NCBI RefSeq assembly: GCF_050624435.1
Contig: NC_134539.1
Span: forward strand, 41,262,001-41,326,000
Direction of reading: 5' to 3'
Source: Tenrec ecaudatus
Taxonomy: Eukaryota; Chordata; Mammalia; Afrosoricida; Tenrecidae
Length of the DNA: 64,000 nucleotides
Position numbers and translations under genes: made by a program. Below the pieces are notes generated by a model. It was not told the origin of the DNA and searched no databases. It worked only from the letters and a program-made list of their open reading frames with translations. Shown here piece by piece: positions 1-10,744 of this stretch (position 1 is its first letter; every line of letters begins with the position of its first letter).

Positions 1-540
1 GAAAAAGGTATTTTTACCTGTGCGTATATTAAATTCCAAAAATTTTCTCTATGAACTTGGGAAATATATACTAATGACATGCCCAATAATCTAACAGTTG
101 CCTCAAGAAGGGCTTCTCCAATGGAGGTCTTGGTTCTTAGAAGTACATACAGATCATAAGGTATAAAAGATCCTTCTTATGTTCTCCAGTCATTTCGAAT
201 GGCTTAAGTCACTGAGGTTTTCCATTAATTCTCTGAACATGCATAAGTGTGGCCAACCGTCCTGGGAGGGGTCAGGGCAGCCAATAGAGAAATGCTGGAT
301 ATTTTCCCATCGCCATGAAATCACTCACTCCCCAGTCATCGCCATCGCTGCTCTTTGCTGGAGACTCTGCACAACTGATGGGACTGTATCATTTTCTTTT
401 CCTTCAAAAGTCTCTGAAATGATTATGAAATTTATACTTTATTAATTAACTTCAATGCCACACTGTATTCAAGACTGAAAACCCACTCCCAGTTTTAATT
501 TTATACCTGAAATTATGTACAGCAACACTGTCTTCTACAG
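1..540. other. Unassigned, AT-rich sequence
   Basis: I see no recognisable repeat or gene here. The only reading frame of note (179-445, 88 codons) has no recognisable domain and no splice or promoter context. Confidence 0.5.
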
Positions 541-543
541 GAC

Positions 544-678
544 ACACACAAACAAAGCCCATTGCCATTGAGTGCATTGTAACTCATAGTGAGAGTGGCT
601 GGTGGGCTTGCTCTCACTGCTGCCCTTGCTGTTGGCAGTCTATCACTTGACTGACAGCACCACCAGGGCTCCTTTATA
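544..678 (-). repeat. AfroSINE (antisense, internally shortened)
   Basis: The plus strand reads 'cccattgccattgagtgcattgtaactcatagtgag' and ends with 'caccaccagggctcct', the reverse complement of the AfroSINE 3' and 5' ends. It lacks much of the middle. AfroSINEs are tRNA-derived SINEs confined to Afrotheria that share their 3' end with an RTE LINE. Confidence 0.8.
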
Positions 679-847
679 TGTGTTCAGGGGCTTTATATTA
701 ATACAAAATAACTCATGAATATACTACAATAATAAAACACATCATAAATACCCAAGCTTGTATATAGACCCCTCATTCCCCCTCACTTCTGAACTAAATT
801 GAACTTGAATATTAGATCTTCTACAAGTGTATAGTCTCTGAACTAGA

Positions 848-1015
848 CTGTTAGACTTCAAATCCTAGATCTTACACTTACTATGTTTGTGATCTTGGGC
901 AAGTTAATTAACCTCTCAATGTCTCAGTTCCTGAAGAAAATGAGAATTATAATATCTCACACCCATAGGACTCCTGTGAGACTTGATGATTAATACATGA
1001 GAAATTCTTACAGTC
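848..1015 (+). repeat. MIR SINE
   Basis: The stretch carries the MIR core: 'cacttactatgtttgtgatcttgggcaagtt' and 'aacctctcaatgtctcagtt', followed by the downstream part 'tcctgtgagacttgatgattaatacatgag'. MIR is a mammal-wide, very old tRNA-derived SINE mobilised by LINE-2. It marks old, orthologous mammalian sequence. Confidence 0.8.
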
Positions 1016-1299
1016 ATGTTTGAACAATAAAAATTGTTTTATAAAAGTTATACCCATATGTTAAAGTATAATATCCTTAATTTAAATCCCCCAAGTGCAT
1101 TTACATTTTAAAAGTCCATCCCTCTGCCTCCCCACACAGTTTCCTAATGTTTTCGGCACCAGGCCAAGTGGCCCTCCATCAAATGCTCGGAGAAGTTCAT
1201 TTTATGTCTTATTATGAACGTTTTTTTTTTCTGGAAAGAATATTGTTCTTTTGGCATTTCTGAAGTTAACTTATTCCAAATCAAATATTCTCATTTTTG

Positions 1300-1640
1300 T
1301 TCTCAGTTTCATTAGTGTATCATACAATATATTTGATGAGTTCTGTGAACTCTTTACTGTCACTTAGCCACCACCACAGTCATGGTACGAAACATGGCCA
1401 TCATCCCTCTCAAGGTTTCCTCATGCCTCTACTTAGTCCAACTCCCAGTTCTGGCGACCACCAATGTACTGTCTCTCACTACAGCTTTGTCTCTTCCAGA
1501 GCTTCATACTGATGAATAATACCTTATCTTTTCTCTCTGGTCTCCTTCTTTCATAGTGAGTTTTTAGATTCATCTATTATAGTTAGTACAGCAGTAGTTT
1601 ATTTCTTATTACTAAGTAGTGGGTGTTATCAACCTTCTTT
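1300..1640. repeat. Probable ancient L1M 3'-end fragment
   Basis: The order of words such as 'catggtacgaaacatggccatcatccct', 'ccaactcccagttctggcgaccaccaatg' and 'gagtttttagattcatctatta...cagcagtagtttatttc' resembles the 3' region of old L1M LINEs. Orientation and subfamily cannot be set by eye. Confidence 0.4.
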
Positions 1641-1834
1641 ATCAGATGAAAAGCAGAACATAATACTTTTCCTCAGGAAACTGGTATAAAGGGGCACACA
1701 TATTCAAAGGTCTGCCTAGTTATGATGAAATGTAAGGCAATCACATTTTTTCAAGCCTTTAACCTTTTGTGATGACCCATTTCTTGTCCATAATATCCAC
1801 ATTTCTGCCTACATTAAATAAATACCCTAATATC

Positions 1835-3328
1835 TGAACAAAAATTGATCCAAATTGGTGGTGAGTAGGGTGTAGGAGGCCTGGTAGGGTAGGATCAAGG
1901 GTAATGTAACAGAGAAAAATTACTAAAACCCAAATAATGAAGACTGAGCATGATAGTGGGACAAGAGGAAAGTCAAAGGAAATAGAGGAAAGAGCTAGGA
2001 GGCAAAGGGCATTTATAGAGGCCTAAATAAAGGCATGCCCATGTGTAAATATATTTATATATGAGAATGGGGAAAAGATCTATGTGCATATATTTACAAA
2101 TTTAGTACTAAGCTAGCAGATGGGCATTGGGCCTCCACTCAAGTACTCCCTCAATGCAAGAATACTTTGTTCTATTAAACTGGCATTCAATGATGCTCAC
2201 CTTTCCGACACAATCGCTTAAGACAAAGTGGGTGAATAACCAAATGTGAAGAAAGCTGATGGTGCCCAGCTATCAAAAGATGTAGCATCTGGAGTCTTAA
2301 AGAATTGAAGGTAAATAAGCGGCCATCTAGCTCAGAAGCAACAAAGCCAACATGGAAGAAGCACACCAGCCTGCATGATCACAAGGTGCCAAAGAGATCA
2401 GTTATCAGGCATAAAAGAACAACAAAGAAAATCACATCATTGGGTGTTCACCTCCCCCATATGATCGCTGAAGATAAATAGGTACATAAACAAATGTGGT
2501 GAAGAAAGGTGATGGTGCCCGGCTATCAAAAGATATAGCATCTGAGATCTTAAAGGCTTGAAGGTAAACAAGTAGCCATCTAGCTCAGAAGCAACAAAGC
2601 CCACATGGAAGAAGCACACCAGCCTGTGTGATCATGAGTTATCGAAGGGATCAAGGATCAAGAATCATCAGAACAAAAAATCCTATCATTGTTAATGAGG
2701 GAGAGTGCAGAGTGGAGACTCAAAGCCCATCTGTAGAAAATTGGACACCCCCTTACAGAAGAGTTGTGGGAGGAGATGAGCCAGTCAGGGTGCGATGTAG
2801 CAACAATGAAACATACAACTTTCCACTAGTTCTTAAATGCTTATCCCTCCCACCCCCCAACTATCATGATCCCAATTCTGCCTTACAAATCTGGCTAGAC
2901 CAGAGGATGTACAGTGGTACAGATAGCAACTGAAAACATAGGGAATCCAGGGAGGATGATCCCTTCAGGACCAGTGGTTTGCAGTGGTGATACCAGGAGG
3001 GTGGAGGGAGGGTGGGTTGGAAAAGAGCAATCAGTTACAAGTATCTACATATAACCTCTTCCCACGGGACAGACAACAGGAAAGTGGGTGAAGGGAGATG
3101 TTGGGCAGTGTAAGATATGACAAAATAATAATTTATAAATTCTCAAGGGTTCATGAGAGAGACGGCAGCGGGGAGGGAGGGAGAAAAATGGGGAGCTGAT
3201 GCCAAAGGCTTAAGTGGAAAGCAAGTGTTTTAAGAATGATGATGGCAATGAATGTACAAATGTGTTTTACACAATTGGTGTATGTATGGATTGTGATAAG
3301 TGTTGTATGAGCGCCTAATAATTTTTTT
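1835..3328 (+). repeat. Family B retroposon, 5'-truncated, 16-bp TSD
   Basis: This 1,494-bp insertion is flanked by a perfect 16-bp repeat, taaataccctaatatc, at 1819-1834 and 3329-3344. It ends in a decayed version of the family 3' end (rule: AATAAAATGATTTTTAAAAA). It is the reverse complement of much of the 52218-54099 element. No long ORF exists. The A-rich start of the TSD and A-rich tail point to target-primed reverse transcription by an L1-type endonuclease. An internal segment of about 250 bp is present twice. I do not know a name for this family; it could be an L1 3' region or an independent non-autonomous element. Confidence 0.85.
2193..2640 (+). repeat. Internal tandem duplication within family B (about 247-bp period)
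   Basis: Unit 1 (about 2193-2440) and unit 2 (about 2441-2640) both contain 'gaagaaa(g)(c/g)tgatggtgcccgctatcaaaagat.tagcatct', 'tagctcagaagcaacaaagcc' and 'catggaagaagcacaccagcctg'. The two units are roughly 85-90 percent alike by eye. Confidence 0.8.
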
Positions 3329-3344
3329 TAAATACCCTAATATC

Positions 3345-4787
3345 AAAACTGATGCCCATCTTCTGCTACTTCCTCAAAAGCCCCTTCACTGAAATGACTA
3401 TGATTGCTTCTAAACAGCCTTGCTTTTCCATAGATGGTTTTCTAGCCAGGAATTTTCTCCCCTACCTTGCATGTCTATCAGATTCCTTTGTGTTTATTAT
3501 TCCTTGTGGTTCCGCTCAAATATTATTTTATGACCAAAATTAGGTAAGCCTCTCCTGAGGTCAAAGACAGTGATGTTTAACTTAACCCAACTTGAAGTTC
3601 AGTGTTTAACACCACAGGAGCTATTCGCTCCCTGGTTGTTAAAAGGATACTGGAACTAATGAATCGATAAAAGGGGCATCCTGCAGATCTATGTCTGTCA
3701 TAGATAATGGGAGCGTGTGAGTACAACTCACTGTCCTAATTGCCAGTAAAACTTCACCTTTGTACCTCACCACTTTTCCATGGGACAGAGCAGTCTGTAA
3801 ACACTCTGATGAGCCTCGCTACACTCTAAAGAATCCACCGCTGCACAGGCGAAAGCGCGCTTAATCATTCACAGCGCATGGGGATTCCTGTGACATGACT
3901 CTCAACAAACTCCTGGCCCTTCAGACAGGGAGAATGCATTCGTAATTAAAATGTGACCCATGCTGTCTCCTGCTGCCAGATTTCCTTGAGGAGTCACTAG
4001 AAATGAAATTCTAATTATGACATTTGAAGAAGTAAAATTCTCTAGGGAAAGCAGCCTCCAAAGACAGACTGTATTTTGACAGCTGTTGTGGAAATTGCTT
4101 ATTTTAACCTTTGCCATAAAAATTGTAAAAATGACCCAGCTCCTCCTCTGTGCCAGGCATTTGGGAGATGGATTTGTAGGTGTGTTTGGGGGATTAGCCT
4201 AAAGCCAAGACAGCATGATTTTGCAACAGAAGTTCCATTAAAGTTTCTTAAATTTCAGTGAACTTCTGTTCCGGAAGTCCTTTTAAATTCTGATGAGCTG
4301 ACATTTGAATCTGTCTGTAGCAGATGGCTATCAGCTAAAAGGAGTACACAATATTTTATTCTCACTAGCTGAAACCATATTTGAAGGACATGATAGATTG
4401 TGTCTGTTTGTTTATTTGTTTTTAAACTACAAATCTTAGAAGCTAGAGTCATAGAATTCACTTATTAAAATATGGAAATTCAAGCGGACATGTACTTAAA
4501 ATTAAGTGTGTAGGTCCCATGTGTGGAATTCAAGGTAAGAGTCTCTAAACCATGTAACTCGCACCATTTAAAACTGATGTTAAACATCATTATATTTCAT
4601 CAAAAACGATTGAGTAAAATCTACATACTAATGTCATGATAAAAGCTCTGTGGCCAACTGAATGTTGGCTGTTGAAATCCACTCAATGGCTCTTCAGAAA
4701 TAACCTCACAATCTAGTCCATAAAGATTTAATCCAAGACATCCTTAGTTATTGGAAAATTCTATTCTCACATGGGGTCATGCTGATG
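3345..4787. other. Unique sequence without recognised repeat
   Basis: No transposon signature is visible. The part at about 3900-4270 has homeodomain-like and E-box-like words (attcgtaattaaaatg, gacagctgttgt) and looks like conserved non-coding DNA, but conservation cannot be tested here. Confidence 0.4.
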
Positions 4788-4795
4788 GCATTTAG

Positions 4796-5244
4796 CAGCG
4801 GTTCTCAACCTGTGGGTCATGACCCCTTTGGAGAGGGCCGAATGACATATTTCCAATGGTCTTAGGAACTGAGACATCACTCCTCTATCTGTCTCCAGGT
4901 GGGTCTGCTCACATGCAGGTAAGCCCACATATGAGCACCCAGCTTGAAGACCGTTACCCATGCTACACCATGCTTCAAGACAAGATTTCATTTATTTGTC
5001 ATTAGCAATAAATATTTCACAATATATAATTGCATATTGTTTTGTGATTAATCACTATGCTTTAATGGTGTTCAATCTGTAACAATGAAAATACATCCTA
5101 CATATCGGATATTTACATTACAATCCATAACAGTAAAAAAATTAGTTATGAAGAAGCAACGAAAATAATGTCACGGTTGGGGGTCACCACAACATGAGGA
5201 TCTGTACTAAAGAGTCATGGCCTGGGGAAGGTTGAGAACCCCTG
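4796..5244 (+). mobile_element. SPIN-like hAT DNA transposon (non-autonomous)
   Basis: This 449-bp element begins CAGCGGTTCTCAACCTGTGGG and ends GGTTGAGAACCCCTG, giving terminal inverted repeats of about 15 bp that differ at one position. It is flanked by an 8-bp duplication with one mismatch: gcatttag (4788-4795) and gcatatag (5245-5252). The subterminal words 'gggtcatgacccctttgg' and 'gggggtcaccacaacatgagg' are those of the SPIN ('Space Invaders') family. It has no transposase, so it was moved in trans. SPIN is known from tenrec, bushbaby, bats, murine rodents, opossum, lizard and frog and is explained by horizontal transfer. Confidence 0.9.
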
Positions 5245-5269
5245 GCATATAGCAATGTCATGGTTGTCG

Positions 5270-5452
5270 TCTCGGGATACAGCAAACAGTTAGCCATGTG
5301 TTGGACTACGAGCTGAAAATCCATTCATTCCAACTTACCTAGAGGAGCCTCAGAATCTATTTCCAAATGGCCATAGCCTCACAGATGTGTACAGCACTTC
5401 GGCTTTGAACACAGGGTTATCGTGAGTCAGAACGGACTCGACAGGAACTATT
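5270..5452 (+). repeat. AfroSINE (sense, diverged)
   Basis: The order 'catgtgttggactacgagctgaaaatcc', 'cacagatgtgtacagcacttcggctttg' and 'ttatcgtgagtcagaacggactcgacagg' follows the AfroSINE from tRNA-like head to RTE-like 3' end. Confidence 0.65.
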
Positions 5453-5454
5453 AT

Positions 5455-5880
5455 GAATTGAATTATGCCCCATAAATTTGCGTGGAAATTCTAATCTATT
5501 TGCTTGTAGTTGTAATCACATATGTGACTTAATTATTTTGATGTGTTAATAAGACAAGATTTATGGCAGATTCTATACAGATCCTGAATTTACCCTAATG
5601 TGAACAAGTTGAAGAGACTCCTGGCAAAAATGTTTGACATTGTTCATCATTAATTGGAGGTTAAAGTAACATCACTAAAAGAATGATGGCGGATGTAGCT
5701 GAGATGAATGGCTCCCAAACAGCACTTTAGATGGACAGCAGCAGGGGATTAACATGCACTCCTTTATAGCTTTGGAGGAACGGAAGTAAATTTGATGGGT
5801 AGTAAATGAAAGACATGTAAATTCCTTAAATAAATTTATTAACATTAAATAAGATTTATAAAATAAAAGCTTTTACACTG
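5455..5880 (+). repeat. Possible LTR remnant (MaLR/ERVL-like), part 1
   Basis: 'gaattgaattatgccccataaatttg' resembles the start of MLT1-type LTRs. A second block at about 6100-6195 ('tttaaatccaatctc...gattaaacaagcaaatagaagaagcagag') resembles the middle of an LTR seen in other afrotherians, and an AfroSINE lies between them. Confidence 0.35.
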
Positions 5881-5899
5881 TAAAAAGCAAAAAGAGAGA

Positions 5900-6095
5900 G
5901 AGAGACGACATTTATGTCATGTCACTGCTGTTGTGTAGTTATGTAGACTCATACTGACCCTATAGGACAAGGTAATACTGACTACATAAATGTACAAGAC
6001 TCTGACTCTTTCCAGAAGTCCAAATCCTGCTCTTTCTCCAGGGGGCTGGTTAGCAGCCCAAGAGGAATCAGTCTACTGCTACACTCCTCGTGGTT
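5900..6095 (-). repeat. AfroSINE (antisense)
   Basis: The plus strand shows 'gactcatactgaccctataggac', 'agactctgactctttccagaag', 'tctttctccaggggg' and 'ggttagcagccca', the antisense order of the tenrec-type AfroSINE. Confidence 0.75.
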
Positions 6096-7222
6096 ATGTA
6101 AGGTATATTTAAATCCAATCTCTTTTTTATATGGACGAGATTAAACAAGCAAATAGAAGAAGCAGAGAAAAAAGCTTATAGACACCATGCCACATCACCA
6201 AGGAGACAAAGAATTATTTTGCATATGCGGAACCTGTTGGAGAATCAGGAAGCAGTGTGGGAACAGTGCAAGGAGTGCTGCCTCCTTGGAAATGGGAAGA
6301 GTGTGCATCAGTGTTGTATCCTTTCAACTTACTTTTTTTTAAAATGTCTGTAACAAAAATTATCCCTGAGGCTCACCACCAGAGGAACAGGGCCCATGAG
6401 TTACAGTGTCTCTGTGGCAGCCTGTTGGGTCAGTGCCAGCCATGGATGGGGCCGGCACTGAACTTGACACAGCTGCATCACCTCACTTTTTCCACCTGTA
6501 TGCTGAACAAATATTCTGAGAAGTTTGACTACGTGAATAATAATGTGAAATCAAGAGCAGAAGAAAGCCAGCCTGCGATATGCAGATGACACCACCTTGT
6601 TTGCTGAAAGTGAGGAAGACTTGAAGCACTGACTAGTGACGACCAAGGACTGCAGCCTCGTATTACAATTTAATGTAAAGAAAACAAAAATCCTCACAAC
6701 TGGACCAATACTTAACATCATGATAAAGCAAGGAATCATTGAAGTTGTCAAGCATTTGTGTCTTGCTTGGATCCACAATCAATATTTCGGAAGCAGCCAT
6801 CAAGATATCAAAGGATGCATTGCACTGAGCAAATTTGCTGCACAAGACTTATGTAAAGTGCTGAAAAGCAAGGATGTTACTTTGAGGAAGAAGGTATAGC
6901 AGAACCAAGCCATGGTATTTTCAATCAGCTCATCCGTATCTGAAAGTTGGATATTGAATAGAGAAAACTGAAGAAGAATCGAATTATTTGTATTATAGTG
7001 ATGAAAAGAATATTGACACTACTATGGACCGCCAAAAATCAAATGAATCTGTGTTCAGAACTGTACAGCCAGACTCCTCCTGAAAGGTAGGGATGGTGAG
7101 TCTTGTACTAGGACATAATATCGAGCGAGACCAGTCCATGGAGTGTATCTTATTTGGTAAAGTTGAAGGGCAGAGATAAAGTAGTTGTTGATGTTGTTAG
7201 CTGTCATCGAGTCAGTTCTGAC

Positions 7223-7423
7223 CTATGCACAATAGAACAAAACACCACCCTCTCCTGAGCCATCCTCAATTGTTCCTTTGCTCGCACCCATAGTTGCAGG
7301 CATTGTGCCAATCCAGCTCTTTGCTGATCTTTTTTCCACTGCCTGTTTACTGAGCATAATGTCCTGCTCCCAGGACTGGTCTCGCCTGGCTACGTGCCCA
7401 AAGCATGTAAGACTAAGGAGCAC
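7223..7423 (-). pseudogene. RTE ORF C-terminal fragment
   Basis: The 66-codon frame starts LSLTCFGHVARRDQSWEQD, which matches the RTE region C-terminal to the reverse transcriptase domain (family form: LxLTxFGHVIRRDQSLEKD). Only this short part is open. It belongs to the antisense RTE copy and cannot be functional. Confidence 0.8.
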
Positions 7424-7464
7424 TCGGGCCTTATTTCTTCCAAGACAGATCAGTCTGTTCTTTT

Positions 7465-8139
7465 TCTTCTTTTACAGTTTAAAATTTTTATTTAACTAGA
7501 TAGGAACGTATGATAAGGTAAGTGAGATTTGTTCACTTTCCTTCTTTTTTTACATTTTATTAGGGACTCATACAACTCTTATCACAATCCATACATATAC
7601 ATACATCAATTGTATAAAGCACATCCATACATTCCCTGCCCCAATCATTCTCAAAGCATTTGCTCTCCACTTAAGCCCTTTGCATCAGGTCCTCTTTTTT
7701 TCCCCTCCCTCCCCTCTCCCCCCTCCCTCATGTGCCCTTGGTGATTTATACATCGTTATTTTGTCATATCTTGCCCTATCCGTAGTCTCCCCTCCCCCCC
7801 CTTCTCTGCTGTCCCTCTCCCAGGGAAGAGGTCACATGTGGATCCTTGTAATCAGTTCCCCCTTTCCAACCCACTCGCCCTCCACTCTCCCAGCATCGCC
7901 CCTCACACCCTTGGTCCTGAAGGTATCATCCACCCTGGATTCCCTGTGTCTCCAGCCCTCATATGCACCAGTGTACAGCCTCTGCCCTATCCAGGCCTGC
8001 AAGGTAGAATTCGGATCATGGTAGTTGGGGGGAGGAAGCATCCAGGATCTGGGGGAAAGCTGTGTTCTTCATCGGTACTACCTCGCACCCTAATTAACCC
8101 ATCTCCTCTCCTAAACCCCTCTATGAGGGGATCTCCTTT
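7465..8139 (-). repeat. Family B retroposon, 14-bp TSD, extra 3' tail
   Basis: A perfect 14-bp repeat, cagtctgttctttt, lies at 7451-7464 and 8140-8153. The family 3' end reads in antisense from about 7545 ('ttttttacattttattagggactcatac'). Between the left TSD and that point lie about 75 bases not seen in other copies, containing an antisense AATAAA and a T-run (an A-tail on the minus strand). It is 5'-truncated, with CT-rich composition on the plus strand. Confidence 0.85.
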
Positions 8140-8854
8140 CAGTCTGTTCTTTTAACAGCCTTTCAAGGTTCTTCTCAAGTGTCACAATTCAAATGCTTCA
8201 ATTCTCCTTGGGTCTTCCTTACTCAGGGTCTAACTTTCACATACATATGAAGCAATGGAAGTACCATGGCTAGGGTGAGGCTCTATACCTTAGTTTTCAA
8301 AATAATATCCTTACTTTTCAATATTCTAAAGAAGTCCAGTGCAGCAGATATACCAAATGAAACGTGTCCTTTGATCTCTTGACTGCTGGTTCCATGAGCA
8401 TTGATTGTGGATTCAAGCAAGACAAAATCCCTGACAACCTCAACCTTTTCTCTGTTGATCATGATATTATCTATTGAGCCAGTTGTGAGGATTTTAGTGT
8501 ACTTTCTTTATTGAGTTGCAATCCATGCTGGACTGTTATTCTTGATCTTCATCAGCAAGTGCTCCAAGTATTGCTCACTTTCAGCAAGTTAGGTTTGTCA
8601 TCTGTATATCACAAGTTGTTAATAAACTCTCCTCAATGCCTGGTGCTCTATTCTTCTTCAGATAACCCAGCTTCTCTGATCATTTGCTCAGCATACAGAT
8701 TGAAGAAGAATGGTGACAGGACCCTACCCTGACAAACACCGCTCCTGTTTTAAACCATGCAGTAATCCACGTTCCGGTCACACAAGAGTTTCTTGTACAA
8801 ATGTTGCAGGAGCACAATAAAGTGTTCTGGAATTCCCATTCATTGCAAAGTTAT

Positions 8855-9396
8855 TCATACTTTTTTATTATTCACACAGTTGAATATTTTTAAATAGTTT
8901 ATAAAACACAAATATCCACATGTTTTCATATCCTCAGCTTTGGGATAAGGTCCATCAGACATCCCTTGTTGCATGGCCTCTTCTGAATCTGGCTTGGACC
9001 TCTGGTAGCTGCCTCTCAATATACTGCTGCAACCATCATTGGATAAGATGTAGCACAATTTTCTAACATGTGATATCAATGCTATTGTTCTATAATTTGA
9101 GCATTTTGTTGGGTCACCTTTATTTGGGATCGGCAAAAATATATGGAACTCTTTCAATAAGTTGGTCAAGCATCTATCTTCCAAATTGCTTGGCATGTGT
9201 GAATACATGCTTCCAGTGCTTCTTCAGCTAACTGAAACATTTTAGTTGGCATTCCATCAATTCCTAGAGCCTTGTTTTTGGCTAATGATTTCAGTTCAGC
9301 TAGAACTTCTTCCTTCAGTACCATAAAGTAGAGGGGCAACAAAAAGAAGACCCTATACAAGATGAAATTATACAGTAGCTGCAACAATGCACTCAA
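8855..9396 (-). pseudogene. RTE reverse transcriptase N-terminal fragments
   Basis: Two overlapping minus-strand frames encode the start of the RTE reverse transcriptase. One (9166-9396) contains LKSLAKNKALGIDGMPTKMF. The other (8855-9208) contains PNKGDPTKCSNYRTIALIS and, further on, a decayed version of the CFIDYAKAFDCVD motif (here CFINYLKIFNCVN). The second aspartate of that motif, part of the catalytic site, is asparagine here. A frame change separates the two pieces. The sequence is a dead LINE fragment. Confidence 0.85.
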
Positions 9397-9549
9397 AATA
9401 CGAATACTTGTGAGGACGGTTCAGGACAGGATAATATTAGTATTTCATTCTGTTGTGCATAGGATGCTGTAAGTCAGAACTGACTAGAAGGCACCTAACA
9501 GTGATGCAGTAGTTAAAGTACCATATTGCCAGTAGACTCTAAGCCATCC

Positions 9550-9662
9550 ATGGTAGATAAAGTAGTAGTCAACTTCTGTAAATATTACAGCCTCAGAAAC
9601 ACTACAAAGCCATTCTACACATCTATCCTATAAGATCACAGAGTCTGAACTAATGATGATAA
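9550..9662 (+). repeat. AfroSINE fragment (sense)
   Basis: 'cttctgtaaatattacagcctcagaaac' and 'ctatcctataagatcacagagtctgaac' match the 3' half of the AfroSINE. Confidence 0.65.
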
Positions 9663-9995
9663 TAGGTTTATGTCTGTGGTTGTAATCCCATTTTGGAATG
9701 TATTGTTTTTGTTATGTTGATGAAGCAGGATTAGTGTAAGATGTTGCTTAAACCTATATCTTTTGAGATGTAAAAAAGATTAAACATGCAGGAAAAAAGA
9801 ACAGAGATGGGGGAGGATAGATACCCTGATTGATGACGATCAACAAAAAGCTAAGGAAAACAGACTTTCCCCCAGAGGCCACAGAAAGTTTTGCCCTAAA
9901 TTTAGACGCCTTGGCTACTAATCTGTAATGAAAGTAATGTTACTGTGTTAAAGCCACCCATTTTTAAAATTTCCATTATAGCAACATTAGATTAC
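9663..9995 (+). repeat. Afrotherian MaLR/ERVL-like LTR remnant
   Basis: The series 'gatgaagcaggattagtgtaagatgttg', 'tcttttgagatgtaaaaaagattaaaca', 'cagactttcccccagaggccacagaaag' and 'gttaaagccacccattt...attatagcaacattagattac' follows an LTR I recall from elephant. The family name is uncertain. Confidence 0.5.
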
Positions 9996-10289
9996 TAAAA
10001 TTGAAATTAACAAAAGCAACAATGTTATAGTAAACCATCTGAGAATTGGTTTATCCATGAATTCTTTATCTGAAAATTGCTGTGCCAATATTTTTCTTTG
10101 TTGCAGTAAATAGCTAATTTACACTGCTTTTTAAAAATAAATTATTCTCAGAGGGTTTTAGAAGTCTTGCTCAGGATCATTAACATGGATTCCAAAATCC
10201 CGGTAGAAAGAAAAAATTAAAACAGAAAAGAAGCATTCACAATATCTATATATGTCAAATGACTGAAGAGAAGTTAAGGTTTTACCCAA

Positions 10290-10735
10290 AGGTATGTTGC
10301 TGTTGTTGTTGTTAGGTTCCATCAAGTCAGTTCCAACTCATAATTGCCCTGTGTACAACAGAATGGCATGTGCCCCTATGCCATCTTCACAATTTTTCTT
10401 ATCTTTGAGCTCATTGTTGTAACTGCTGTTAGTCCATCTTGCATGAGTCCTGAAGCACTCCTTCACTGCCCCTCCACTTTCCCAAGCATGATTTATTTTC
10501 CAGGGACTGGTCTCTCCTGGAGTATGTCCAAAGTACTGGTCTCACCATCCTTGCTTCCAAGCTGCTTTCTTGACTGTACTTCTTCCGAGAATGATCTGTT
10601 TGTTCTTTTGACAGTCCAGGGTACTTTCAACTTTTTTTGTCAGCATCATAATTTCCCCCGTCTTCCTTATTCCATGTGTAATGCCACATGCATACGGGGC
10701 GATTGGAATAGCATGGCTTCACTGCGTGCACATCC
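10290..10735 (-). mobile_element. RTE LINE 3' fragment (antisense)
   Basis: It begins with the RTE tail and 3' end 'gttgttgttgttaggttccatcaagtcagttccaactcat' and continues through 'tttccagggactggtctctcctgga', 'gtccaaagtactggtctcaccatccttgcttc' and 'atctgtttgttcttttgacagtcc'. It is strongly 5'-truncated. Open antisense frames here are accidental. Confidence 0.9.
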
Positions 10736-10744
10736 GTATGATGA

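Larger units (their letters stand above)
7182..9323 (-). mobile_element. RTE LINE inserted antisense into another RTE
   Basis: It starts at its 3' end with 'gttgttgatgttgttagctgtcatcgagtcag' and reads backwards to 'tccttcagtacca', the start of the reverse transcriptase region, so it is 5'-truncated. The host RTE bases at both edges are an imperfect repeat of about 23 bp (7158-7181 against 9324-9346), which fits a target-site duplication. Family B sequence (7465-8139) interrupts it. All frames are broken. Confidence 0.88.
6196..9518 (+). mobile_element. RTE (BovB-like) LINE, decayed, split by nested insertions
   Basis: Sense RTE sequence occupies 6196-7181 and resumes at 9324-9518. Recognisable words are 'gtgcatcagtgttgtatcctttca', 'cagcctgcgatatgcagatgacacc', 'aaagaaaacaaaaatcctcacaactggacc' and 'gagaccagtccatggag' before the break. 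After it come 'gctgcaacaatgcactcaaa' and 'cattctgttgtgcatagga'. The 3' end 'agtcagaactgactagaaggcacctaacag' is typical of RTE. A block of about 140 bp of unknown origin (about 6343-6480) interrupts it. The coding part is the C-terminal half of the reverse transcriptase ORF, with stops and frameshifts. Confidence 0.9.

Noticed and set aside
7680-8155. Overlapping proline-rich frames in CT-rich sequence
   Set aside because: They fall inside the antisense family B retroposon; the composition reflects its CT-rich tract.
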